Origin: Golubevia sp. BC0850
Lineage: Eukaryota > Basidiomycota > Exobasidiomycetes > Golubeviales > Golubeviaceae
Assembly: GCA_012976225.1 (NCBI GenBank)
Contig: JAAVVG010000021.1
Span: 518,743 to 582,742 of the forward strand
Length of the DNA: 64,000 nt
Direction: 5' to 3'
The number at the start of each line of letters is the position of its first letter. Positions within the stretch are counted from its first letter, which is position 1. Shown piece by piece: positions 11,401 to 21,135 of the stretch. The notes beneath the pieces are model-generated. The model did no database searches, was not told where the DNA came from, and saw only the letters and a list, made by a program, of their open reading frames with translations. A program made the position numbers and the translations under genes.

Positions 11401-13038
11401 TTGATTAGAAGTAGGAGTAGCTCGAGGGGTAGATTTGTCGTTCGATTCTTCAGTCGCTCCTCCAGCTTGCTTTGAACTTGAAGCTGAGGCTTGTTGCTCG
11501 GAGACTTGATTTGTTCCTTGTCCCTGCGCTTGCGAGTTCAAAGAAGTTTGGTTTGAGAAAGGATACATCTGTTGAGATTGTTCTGATTGCTGAGGCTGAT
11601 TTTGAGAATGAGTTTGAGGGGCTTGCTGTCCTTGCTGCTGGCTGAGGCGAAGCTGCTGCTGCTGCTGATTCCAGCCAGAAGTCAACTTTGCGAAGAACTC
11701 CTTGGCTTGAGCCTGTGTCAATTTGCCTGCAGCGACAGCCTGTTGGAGCTGAGCCAGTTGGGCTTGCAATTGAGGAGGGAAACCACCCATTCCCATTCCT
11801 CCTGGAGGTTGATTCGGCTGTCCCCGCTGCGGAGGAACTTGCTGCTGTTGAGGACTGGATGGATTTGTACCAGACTGACCGTTTCCCATACTTGCATTGG
11901 AAGCAGATCGTTGATGTTGAGTCGAACCGAAATTACCACCTGCTCCCATCATAGCTCTAGCTCCTCCTCTTTCCAACCAGTACTTCTCGAATTCTCCTAG
12001 CTTCGATTTGTAGTAGTCCATCAATCTCTTTGGGGTGTCTCTTCCGACTGGACCTCCATTATTCTGATTCAATTCATTCGGATCGACAGTTCCAACTGCG
12101 AAGCCAAATCTCATGGCGAGTTGAGCCCAACCTTTCGTGGCCAATCCTTCGGTATTTCCGTTTTGAGGAGTCGGATTGAAGATTTCTGATTGATCCAGAT
12201 TTGAAGATCCACCAGCTTGCATTGCTACCATCTGAAATAAACGAGTTAGATCTGCTTGACCGACTTGAGTTGGATTGGAAGATAGAGGAGCAGAGAAAGG
12301 AGCCAGACTCGCTCCTCCATCTTGACTGACGTTTGGTAGTGGAGTTCCTTTTGAAGCATTGAAGGATCTTAGTAGATCTGGTAGAGAAGGTTGAGATCTG
12401 CCTTGCTGAGATTGTTGAGCTTGAGGATGAATCATTCCAGGTTGAATTCCCATTCCCATCCCATTACCATTTCCACCCCCCTGCATTCCCATTCCAGGTC
12501 TCATAGCTCCAACTCCACCCATTCCCATTTGACCAAGTTGCTGTTGACTCATTTGAGATTGCTGTTGAAGTTGTTGAGCCATCATGTACTGCGATTGCTG
12601 AAGGTTCCCTCCTCCCCCACCTCCCACCATCCCAGCTCCTTGCTGTTGATTCTGATTCTGATTCTGCATTTGTTGACCACCATTCTTAGAGCTTTGTTCC
12701 CACATTTGATTGGCTTGAGTGTGCATCTGTTGGAGCTTGGCCATCTGAGCTTTGAGATGAGCTAGACCTGCCTCCTTTGCAGGAGAATCCGGTTGAGATC
12801 CAAGAGACGCCCACTGTCGCTTGACTGCTTGAATGTTATTCGTGATTGTCTAGAAGAAGGTGAAAGTGATGGAAAGATAGGGATGGAGGAGTGAGCTGCT
12901 ATTCGCTACCTCATCAGCTTCAATCCTCAAATCCTCACTCACCTGCATCAAAGCCAAAGGCGATTGACTTGGACCTTGTGTACCATTCCCACCTGCAACA
13001 CCTTGCTGCTGTTGCTGTTGCTGCTGCGGTTGATTCAT
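8456..13038 (-). CDS. SWI1: SWI/SNF chromatin-remodelling subunit SWI1 (ARID protein)
   Basis: Exons 13038-12943, 12849-11181, 11079-10294 and 10209-8456 give 1434 residues. The N-terminal half is Gln/Gly/Met-rich. An ARID lies at about residues 225-325 (LTRLFQMVAMQAGG, then GWAQLAMRFGF and YKSKLGEFEKYW). An AT-hook (KRGRGRPRKR) sits near residue 534, followed by a Lys/Glu-rich stretch. The C-terminal 580 residues are helical and resemble the conserved C-terminal region of Swi1/ARID1. It would anchor the SWI/SNF (BAF-type) remodeller on DNA in the nucleus. The start is chosen as the first ATG in frame (MNQPQQQ); the frame stays open upstream without an ATG, so a further 5' exon is possible. 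Confidence 0.85.
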
Positions 13039-13171
13039 GAGCAACCTCGCAGAATTGGACTTGGTGGAAGGCAAGACGATCTGGATGGGTCTGAAGAGAC
13101 AAAGATCAACTCGCGCAGCCTTTCCATCCCACCATTCTACACCATCTAGTGACTTGTTGTTCTCACATTAG
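13039..13171. promoter_or_regulatory. Compact divergent promoter between SWI1 and the ASH2/Bre2 gene
   Basis: Only about 133 bases separate the two start codons. A possible 3' splice site on the minus strand (TCTCTTCAG at about 13092-13100) would place SWI1 5'-UTR or a small exon within or beyond this gap. No specific factor sites are claimed. Confidence 0.5.
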
Positions 13172-15661
13172 ATGGAACAAGATCAGCAAACTAATCAAGA
13201 TCGTCAACAGCAACAGCAACCTGAACTCAATGGACGTCCTCAAGCGGTAGCATCAGATACAGATGGAGAAGGTTCAGTCAGTCTCAAGAGGAAGTTCGAC
13301 CTACTTCAAGATTCAAGCGGTACTTCCCCAACTCCTTCAGCACAGAATGGTGAATTGGATGTAGAAGTAGATTCAGAAGGAGATCATCAGCAATCTCATC
13401 AGCAGCAAACCTCCTCCTCTGCAGCTCAGCGAGCTCTGATAGCTCGAACTGCACCTCACCTTCTAGAATCTCAAAATGCCTCCCCTTCTCCTTCCAATTC
13501 TACCAATCAATCCTATTCACCAAGATCCAATTCACGTTCAAGATCTTCAACTCCTTCAAGAGAAGATTTGATCATTCAAGGTTTGATGGAAAGAGGTGGT
13601 GGTGCTACTGGAATAGGCATAGAAGATGGTGCAGATACTCCAGGTGGTTCAGGTTCAGGTTCAGAAGATCGAGCCATGTCAACTACGGAGATCCCTTCAT
13701 CTGGAAAAGGAATCAGTTCTCATAAGGTTCCATTGGGATATAGGGGGCCTTTACCTAGATTTGGAGACGCAGAAGATCTAGCTCCTCTACCAGCTCTAAT
13801 CCCAATCCCCAATTCATCAACCTTATTCAACACTCGAGATTTCCCTTTGAATAGGAATGGTTATAGATATTCAGCTGCAGGACCTTCATCTCATGAACTA
13901 GTTCAATCAGTTTATAAATCCATTGAAACCTCACCTTCTGGAATTCATTGGTCTTGGTCTGATAGATCTACCTACACTCAGATCTCAAGTTCAGCAGATG
14001 TGGTCTCTACTGCCAAAGGGTTCAGATCAGCCAGATCGAATGTTGGAATTAGAGAAGGGAAATGGTACGTTGAAATTGAGGTTTTAGGACCTGAAGGAGG
14101 AGTTGGAGTTGGAATGGGTGATGGTCCTCATGTTAGATTAGGATTTGGTAGAAGAGAAGCTCAATTAAATGCCCCTGTTGGTTTCGATGCTTATTCGTAT
14201 GGGATTAGAGACAAGAAAGGTGATAAGGTTACTATGTCAAGATGTACTTCTTATGGAGAAGAATTTGGAATCGGTGATGTGGTGGGCTTATACATTTCTA
14301 TTCCAACTGCTCAAGAACTTTCGAAAAAGAAGCAGCAAACTAATTCTACTACTACCACTCAAGACAAGATTCGAAGGAAAAGGTTGCCGATTCGATATAA
14401 AGGTCAACTTTACTTTGAACAGTTGGAATATGCTCAGTGTAGGGAGATGGAGTCTTTGATGGAAAGAGTTAGGAAAGGTCAACCTGGAATCCCAGACGAT
14501 TTAGCCATTCTGGGCAACATAGATGGAAGAGGAGCTCAACTAGCTGCGGAATTAGCTGAGAAAGAAGCTGCAGATGCTGCCAAAAAGAAGGGAAAGAATT
14601 CGAAGGCTTCAAAGAAAATCCCGCTACGACCTCTTCCCCAACTCAAAGGTTCTAAAATCGGATTCTTCGTTAACGGGAAATGTTTTGGAACTGCTTTCGA
14701 AGATTTATTCGACTTTAGACCTTTAACCCGACCTCCTACTCCTAAATCAAAGTATACTGGAACCTCTACAAGTGGGAAACATCCGAATCAGCATACGAAG
14801 AAAGCTGTTCTTCCTCAAGTAGAAGGAGAAGAGGTTTCTGCTGTCATTACAAGTTCGAGTTCTTTAGCTGCCATTATGAAAGCAAGAGAGAATGCCTTCG
14901 ATGATGGAGCTATGGGTTATTTCCCATTCGTTAGTTGTTTTGGAGGAGCAAGAGCTAGGATTATTGCTGGACCAGAGTTCAGATTTGAGCCTGGTGACAG
15001 CATCGACGAAGAAATGGAGAGGGTTGATTTAGAGAAGAGGCGGAGAAAACAAGAAGAAGAGGGAGAAAGTAAAGAGATGGAGGTCGAAGTTGCCAAGAAG
15101 AAATCGAAGAGAGGTAGAAACTGGAGACCGATGAGTGCAAGGTTTCAAGAATTTCAAGAAGAACAATGGATAAATGATTTAGCAGATGAAGAAAGGGCAG
15201 TTCAAAGAGCTATTCTATTCCCTCCTCCACCTCCAGATCCTGAAGATGATAAATCTTCAAAGTCCAAGTCATCTTCGCATAAGCCTTCTGCTTCTCAAAA
15301 GCTCAAATTGGACGATTCGGTCTCTAACGCAAATTCAACTCCTCCGAATGAATTGGAAGGGAACTCTCTTCATCGAATCAGTTCTACACTGAATCCTAAT
15401 CTTACTCCTGAAGGTTCTGCTGCAAATACTCCAACTCCTGAAGGCCATAACAATCTGTTGAACTCGACTCAAATGGAGGAAATGAGTGGAATGGAAATTG
15501 AAACTGGGTTGGGCGGATTGGGAAATGATCAGGCAATGATTGAAGCTGCTCAACAGTATATGGAAATGGATGAAGATTCGGATGCGGAAGGTGAAGAGGA
15601 GGTGATGGATGAAGATGGAGATGTAGAGATGGCAGGAATGGGAGGACAAGGAGAGGGATAG
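13172..15661 (+). CDS. BRE2: COMPASS H3K4 methyltransferase subunit Bre2/ASH2 (SPRY domain)
   Basis: This is a single exon of 829 codons starting at ATG 13172. The N-terminal 190 residues are Gln/Ser-rich. From about residue 215 comes the family signature (NTRDFPLNRNGYRYSAAGP), then the SPRY core (GIREGKWYVEIEVLG, HVRLGFGRREAQLNAPVGF, YSYGIRDKKGDK). After a charged insertion the SPRY domain closes with KIGFFVNGKCFGTAFEDLF near residue 493 and YFPFVSCFGGARARII near 577. The C-terminus is acidic. Bre2/ASH2L pairs with Sdc1/DPY30 in the Set1 complex and stimulates histone H3 Lys4 methylation. Lack of introns is unusual next to its neighbours. It is transcribed divergently from SWI1, another chromatin factor. 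Confidence 0.9.
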   Translation: MEQDQQTNQDRQQQQQPELNGRPQAVASDTDGEGSVSLKRKFDLLQDSSGTSPTPSAQNGELDVEVDSEGDHQQSHQQQTSSSAAQRALIARTAPHLLESQNASPSPSNSTNQSYSPRSNSRSRSSTPSREDLIIQGLMERGGGATGIGIEDGADTPGGSGSGSEDRAMSTTEIPSSGKGISSHKVPLGYRGPLPRFGDAEDLAPLPALIPIPNSSTLFNTRDFPLNRNGYRYSAAGPSSHELVQSVYKSIETSPSGIHWSWSDRSTYTQISSSADVVSTAKGFRSARSNVGIREGKWYVEIEVLGPEGGVGVGMGDGPHVRLGFGRREAQLNAPVGFDAYSYGIRDKKGDKVTMSRCTSYGEEFGIGDVVGLYISIPTAQELSKKKQQTNSTTTTQDKIRRKRLPIRYKGQLYFEQLEYAQCREMESLMERVRKGQPGIPDDLAILGNIDGRGAQLAAELAEKEAADAAKKKGKNSKASKKIPLRPLPQLKGSKIGFFVNGKCFGTAFEDLFDFRPLTRPPTPKSKYTGTSTSGKHPNQHTKKAVLPQVEGEEVSAVITSSSSLAAIMKARENAFDDGAMGYFPFVSCFGGARARIIAGPEFRFEPGDSIDEEMERVDLEKRRRKQEEEGESKEMEVEVAKKKSKRGRNWRPMSARFQEFQEEQWINDLADEERAVQRAILFPPPPPDPEDDKSSKSKSSSHKPSASQKLKLDDSVSNANSTPPNELEGNSLHRISSTLNPNLTPEGSAANTPTPEGHNNLLNSTQMEEMSGMEIETGLGGLGNDQAMIEAAQQYMEMDEDSDAEGEEEVMDEDGDVEMAGMGGQGEG

Positions 15662-16250
15662 TCATTCGGGAAAAAGTGAAGCTTTTAACAATTTGTACTC
15701 TCAGCCCAGGACAGCAACTACTCCTTTTTCTGATTCTTTTTCCCCTTGTCCTAGTTTTGGTTACGATCCCAAGCGTTGTGAAAACAAGCGACAAGCTCTC
15801 TCGAACGGTTTCAAAAAATAAGACGGTCCTATCATTAAAGAGCAAGTCCTCCAGAAACAAGAACCAGAGAGGCTGGATTGAAGCCTATCGCGAAGTACTT
15901 GTACACTGGAGAGATTCAAAGAAGATTGAAGAGACTTGGCGGGAGAAGCGACGTGAGGCGAGTTCTTCAGATTCCTTCTCTTCACCCCGAAGCTACTCGC
16001 CTCTCCTTGACTTCAATGATTCCTTCTCTAGAGGAGCACACTCGTCGGAGACGGCGCTCTTCCAGATTTACTGTTAGATTTGAGGAGTGATTGCGTGAAT
16101 GAAGGCCTGCTTTCGAATTGCGTTGCATAGACTCTCCATCTCACAGCAGGGGAATAGAAGTGGCCGAAAGAAGATACAATTACATCGTGAATAGCAAAAG
16201 CAAGAGAAAAAAGAACGATCAATCAGCGACAGCAGGGACTCTCCATTTTC
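15662..16250. other. Convergent 3' intergenic region, no gene seen
   Basis: This separates the ends of the ASH2/Bre2 and ArfGAP genes. A plus-strand frame at 15676-16077 has a hydrophobic start but begins with GTG and carries no family motif; I treat it as chance. Confidence 0.5.
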
Positions 16251-18389
16251 TCACCCCCACATGTTCTGATTCTGCTGCTGCTGCTGCTGCTGATAAGAAT
16301 TCCCATACATCGCACCATTTCCTTGCATCCCCTGAGGCATCATCCCACCAGCCCAACTTGTGAACTGCTGATTTTGATTCTGTTGAGGCTGCTGTTGCTG
16401 CTGCTGGGGAATTTGTTGTTGAGAGTAAGGATTTGAAGGACTGGAAGAGAACCCAACAGGAGAATGACTACTTAAATAAGGATTAACCGGACTAGTAGGA
16501 GAATTAGAGTAAGGATTTGTAGGAGAAGAAGGGAAGGAATTCTGATTAGGCATTCCACTATAATTAGTATTGAGATTTGAGATCCCCATCATTCCAGAGT
16601 GTTGTTGATTCATCATGCCAGGAGAACTTCCATACTGATTCATCCCCATACCTCCATTCATGAAAGGATTTGGAGATAGGCTTCCAGTTGAAGGTTGGGG
16701 AGAAGAAGAGAAGGCCATATTGCCTAGACTTGCACTTCGATTTTGTTGCTGTTGCTGCTGAAATCCATTCATCCCCATTCCAACACCTCCTCCGTTGTTC
16801 ATTCCCATCCCAGTCCCATTGATAGATATTGCAGGTTGAGAGTTGCTGTGTCCATTTGGATGATAAGGAGAATAAGGAGAAGAAGATTGAAGATTCATTG
16901 GACTTGATACTGCTTGTTGATTCTGCTGCATAGCAGCCCAAGGATTCATTTGAAGTGGAGGTTGGGGTGTTGCAGGAGAAGGATCGGAGAGAGATAGTAG
17001 ATCGTCGAAGACTGATGAATTGGCGGAAGGTTGAATTTGAGATTGAGTAGAAGACACTGGAGCAGGAGCAGCAGAATTGGATCGAGGGATTGCAGCTCCA
17101 TTTCCAACAGCTAGACTTGAAGATGAACTTCCAACTGCTTGTTGAAGAGATGCTGAAGCTGCTCTAGCAGGAAGTGGAGGTACGTTTGGGCTTGAACCTG
17201 GAAGTGCTAATCGAGAAGAATCTCGATTCGGCAGAGCTGGTTTGGGACTTGCTCGTTCTTGAGCTTCAGACCACGAACTAGGGATAGGCGCAGTTCTAGA
17301 CCTAGAAATATCTTCTCCTCTGAAATAGCTATCCGTAGTACTGCTTCCATTGGGAGGAGAATTGAAGGAAGTGTTGTTTGAACTTGAAACCATTCGAGGT
17401 GAGGGAGGAGGACGACGAGCTGAAGCATCTTTCGTTGGAACTGGAGGCGGCCTTTTCTCCATAAATCGTCGGAACTCGTACTTCCGTCTGATGAACTTCT
17501 CTAGCTCACTGTTGGTGGGAGGGAGAATTCGGAAAGGAGGGAGTGTCAGCGTAGCTCGGCCATGTGAGTGAATGCCACAAACTGATTCTGCAAAGTTCCA
17601 AAGATGATTGAGAATTGACTAGACCTCCAGACTCATAGTAGAGACTGGGCAGGTATGGCTCCTCAATCTCTTTCAGCTTGACTGATCTCCAGCTGTTCGA
17701 CATCATCTCCATCTCTCCATTCCACTTTCTCATTGTTGACTATGCCCTTAAATGATCACCGGTTTGTCAGGCTAGCCCAAAAGACGCAGTGAATCTCTCC
17801 GGATCCAGTTGCCATATGCTTCTTGGGTCGGAAGACTCATCCCATCAAGGGGAACTCACCTATCCCTCTCGCTCTCCTCCATATTTGTAGGTGGTCTATT
17901 CCTCATCTCATCTGGATTATAGATCGCATTACTTTTGACATTTCCCATATCCTTCATGCTTTGAATCTGCTCCTTGGTCCAGGTATCTAAAGTTAGAGAC
18001 TTGACCTTGGAGATATGGCTGCGAGTGGAAATAGACGTCGAATGGGGAGTGAGACAGGATGATGAGCATGGAACGACATCATCAAAGATTAGACTGGGAG
18101 ATGCCAAACAGAAGAAAGAGTCTATCGAACAGATACTGAATCCGCGGTAACGAAATGATCCAAGTTCTACCTCTTTCTCTCCTCCCCCCCTCTCTCTCTC
18201 CATCGATGTCACTCACGTTCCCATCTTTCTATGAATTCCAGCGCATTGAACGCATAAGAAGACTCCCAGATTCCAGCTTGACCATCTTGGAGCTCTTCCT
18301 TTACAATCTGCACAAGTGTCATTTCCAGTTTGTCGAACTAATTCTAGAACTTGCCTCTGATATCGATCAGATGCTGCTTTCGAGTTCAT
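16251..18389 (-). CDS. ArfGAP domain protein, AGE2/SMAP type
   Basis: Exons 18389-18217, 18018-17860 and 17508-16251 give 529 residues. The ArfGAP zinc finger is complete: Cys26-X2-Cys29-X16-Cys46-X2-Cys49 with the catalytic-type Arg54 (GIHRKMG), then [14 protein letters not shown] and [16 protein letters not shown]. The remaining 390 residues are disordered, Pro/Ser then Gln/Asn/Met-rich, with repeated NPF/NPY-like triplets (NPFMNGG, NPYSNS, NPYLSS). That is a common adaptor-binding pattern in trafficking proteins. Age2-type proteins stimulate GTP hydrolysis on Arf at the trans-Golgi and endosomes. A run of CTG repeats near 16272-16291 encodes part of the C-terminal polyglutamine. The exact subfamily beyond AGE2/SMAP is inferred. 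Confidence 0.88.
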
Positions 18390-18831
18390 GGGGATTCGAG
18401 TTGAGGTAAAACTACGATCAGTCTAGGTGTAAGGTAGATTTGAGCTCTTTGAGGATAGGAGGAGGAAGAATTCCAGGTTGGTGGGATGTTGCGACCAGAG
18501 AGAGCGAGACTGCGAAAGAGATGAATCGACCTCTTAGAAGCATGGGCCCCTCGCCTTCAACATTCTCTCCTGACCGACTTATCGACCGATGAGCTCTCGG
18601 GCTCATATCTCACTAAGAAGATTGGGACACCATCAAAAGGGGCTAGACAAGAGAGCGAAGATGCGAGAAAGATGTGGGTGAGAGGGAGAGCACTCATTCG
18701 TTCTTCAAAGGTTGAAGTAGAAACAATATTTTCAAACACAAACAGGCTATTCCGATCCTCCAACAAGGTTGCTGTAATCTCCTGCCGTCTCCCCTTCCAC
18801 GCCCCCTTTGTTCATCCTTCCTTTGCAATCT
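18390..18831. other. Promoter side of the ArfGAP gene, no gene seen
   Basis: Two overlapping minus-strand open frames (18418-18606, 18557-18766) lack ATG-led, motif-bearing sequence. They probably belong to the 3'-UTR of the coiled-coil gene upstream. Confidence 0.4.
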
Positions 18832-19449
18832 CTACCCGACTCTTCTAGTCACCCTTCTCTCTCCATCTTCAGTCGGTTCCACACGCCTCCTAGTCAAGAC
18901 AGCGCTTCTCAATTGTTCTCTGATTCGACTTCTGATGTCAGATGTAAGCTCTCGAAGGAGGTCGTCTTTAAATTCCGTCCTGAGCTCTTCCATCAATTCA
19001 TCTTTGATCTCTTCCATAAGATATTCTTTAATAGAATCCTTGATTCCTTCCATCTCGTCTCTGACCTCAGTCTCAACTCTGCGGAGGGAAAACGAATGTC
19101 AGTTGACTCGGGTCTTTCGTCTCAATTCGATCTGCCGACAGCTCTACCTGCTAGCATACGACTCACTCGTCTTTCATTTCCTGCACCAGTTCTTCGCGAA
19201 GTTCCTCCTTCATCTCTTCTTTCAAAAGCTCCATTTCTCCTTCGATCTCTTGCCCAAGCTCCCCAATCATTTCATCGCGCAATTCCTCCTTTAGATCGTC
19301 CGTTTCAGCTCGCAATTGCGATTCGAGTTCGTCTCTGTTCTCTGATGGAATCTGCTCTTTCATCCCAGAGATTGGATCTTGTCGGAAACTGTCGGAGTCT
19401 TCGTCTGAATCAGCATCAGAGTAGTAGTATTTGGTCGGACGCAGGTCAC
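18832..19449 (-). CDS. Glu/Lys-rich coiled-coil protein, function unknown
   Basis: Two exons are clear: 19449-19167 and 19078-18832. They encode an acidic Tyr/Asp stretch (KYYYSDADSDEDSDSF), then an almost uninterrupted amphipathic helix rich in EEL/EEM/KEE heptads (MELLKEEMKEELREEL, KEYLMEEIKDELMEEL), ending in a basic RRVTRRVG tail. The 5' end is uncertain: a seven-base first exon (ATG at about 19551) using a weak GTTTGG donor would give 178 residues; starting at the internal ATG 19363 would drop the acidic part. The predicted start is very near the divergent eL22 start. I recognise no family; the long charged helix suggests a structural or scaffold role only in the broadest sense. Confidence 0.5.
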
Positions 19450-19572
19450 CTGAATATGGGTTTCAGATGTTCTGCGGGGAAAAGAGAACGAAGGAAAAGG
19501 GAATTAAAAAGAAAGCAAGTCAAGAGAGCAGTAAGTTGACGCCAAACCACTCATCGAGAACTCAAGACTCAA

Positions 19573-20086
19573 ATGGCCCCCAATAACTCAACGCAGAACA
19601 ACAAGAAAGGTGAGAAGCAGATCGTAATAGATGTCAGCGTAACTGCTGATGGAGAAATTTTAGACTCAGCTGCTTTGGAGAAGTTCCTCCATGATAGGAT
19701 CAAAGTCGATGGAAAGCCAGGTCAAGTAGGAGATGCCGTCAAGATCCCTAGAGAGGCTCAGTAACTTGGAATTCGATGAACAGTAGGTTTAGTCGAAAGA
19801 GATTGGAGATCAGCCTACGGAAGGAATCTCCCCCCGACAACCTCTTTAATCTTCTCTTTCCTTTGCAGAAGATACGTCAAGTACCTTCTCAAGAAGTGTC
19901 TCAAAAAAGCACGAGTGACCGACTTTGTGCGTGTCCTTGCCACCTCGAAAGAAGGCTTTTCAAGAGTCGTAAGAAGGGTTGAAGACGAACAGATGAGTCC
20001 ATCCAATTGTTCTTCTTCTCTCTTCTTTCCTTCTCAAACCGCATTTATCATCTTCCTACTCGTGATTTTAGAAACTCAATTCATAG
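19573..20086 (+). CDS. RPL22: 60S ribosomal protein eL22
   Basis: Exon 1 (19573-19760) encodes a clear eL22 N-terminus: VIDVSVTADGEILDSAALE, then KFLHDRIKVDGKPGQVGDAV. Exon 2 (19869-19968) encodes the C-terminal helix RYVKYLLKKCLKKARVTDF and RVLATSKEG. A short last exon 20072-20086 (ending KLNS) is possible. Splicing 1 to 2 is in frame but omits the roughly 14-residue block (consensus like KI-V-S--PFSKR) that normally joins these parts. I could not find a small exon for it in the 108 bases between. Predicted length is about 100 residues against 120-130 usual. It is either an undetected micro-exon or a diverged copy. Confidence 0.7.
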
Positions 20087-20193
20087 CAAATGTTCATAAA
20101 CCCAACTCGTTTGAGGTGTTGGATCGAAGCAATCTGATTTCGCGGCTGCTCCTCTCGGGTTGTAGTCTTCGAAATGCAGCTAGGACCAGGAAT

Positions 20194-20428
20194 CTATAAA
20201 AGAGTGAGAACAGCAGTTAAGATCATCAAAAATCCCAAAGCCTTCCCTTTCCAGCTCAAACCTGCGCCAATTGATCCATCCCCAACAATTCCCAAGCTCT
20301 CATCCGTTGCTCCATCCGCTATTTTCTTCGCCGTCCCATTGTAGAAAGAGAATTTGATTTGGTCTTGGCCCGTTAAACCTGCATCCAAATCCTTAGTGCC
20401 ATGGTATGTGATAGTGATGAGCGAGCGT
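20194..20428 (-). CDS. Small unknown protein with C-terminal hydrophobic segment (last exon only)
   Basis: A 78-codon open stretch follows an acceptor-like ATCACCCAG. It reads as an extracellular-type sequence (LITITYHGTKDLDAGL, KFSFYNGTAKKIADG) and ends with a hydrophobic tail (ALGFLMILTAVLTLL) just before TAG at 20196-20194. The tail could be a GPI signal or tail anchor, although the Lys residues right before it fit a GPI site poorly. No first exon was found in the 700 bases upstream, so the gene model is incomplete and may be wrong. Confidence 0.3.
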
Positions 20429-21135
20429 CTGGGTGATCACATTAGATAGAAGTCCATCAAGCATAAAATGAGGGAAGGAAGAACGTCGGCAGAAAAGAAA
20501 AGTTGACATGTTGGTGATGGTGATGGTATCGGATACCAGTCAATAGACCCCCTTGGGTTTTCGCTATTATTGGCCGAAAGAAATGGGTTACTCTTCAAAA
20601 AAGAAGTGCTATCCTCCCATTCCCATTCTCCGCCACCTGCTCATTTTCTGACCATTCTGAGGTGTCACCTGAGCTCGAGTGCCTTTCAATTAAACTCTAT
20701 CAAATTCTCATTCCAACTCTTTCTATTTCATGTACTTGATATTAATTGTGATAGCCTGCATCTGATGTATAGACAGCATCGTTATCAAGCCCCCCCCAAA
20801 GTATCCTCACCTGTGCTGCAAGTAGCAGAGCGACCCCTCTTTCACCCCCGAATTCCAATTGATCAGTTCAGATCGAGGGATATCAAGCACCAGCGGGATA
20901 TCAAACAGATGAGAAAGCGAGCATGAGGTGGTTTGTACGTTCGCATTCTGCTTTTTTTTGTCAACTTTGTGGCACTAGACACCAAATGTATCCAAAGTGA
21001 GGGTACACAGATAGGTTGATTACTTTGATATGGAGTGAAATGAGATGATAATTCTAATTGAAAGACAAATGTGAAGAAAGAAGAGACAAATTGAAAAAAA
21101 AGGGAAATGAAAGGGAGCCTGACCAACAGGTTCGA
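20429..21135. other. Intergenic, no confident gene
   Basis: This lies between the small ORF and the end of the beta-glucosidase gene. It may contain a missing first exon of the small ORF; none is convincing. There is a C8-like homopolymer near 20790. Confidence 0.4.

Noticed and set aside
11563-12765. Long plus-strand ORFs rich in Leu/Ser/His opposite SWI1
   Set aside because: Antisense shadows of polyglutamine and Gln/Ser-rich codons; the minus strand carries ARID and AT-hook motifs.
13039-13100. SWI1 start at TTG 13074 (PSTKSNSARLL)
   Set aside because: Not an ATG; in-frame sequence may be real via an upstream exon, but the defensible start is ATG 13038.
15676-16077. ORF with hydrophobic N-terminus after ASH2/Bre2
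   Set aside because: GTG start; overlaps convergent 3'-UTRs; no family signal.
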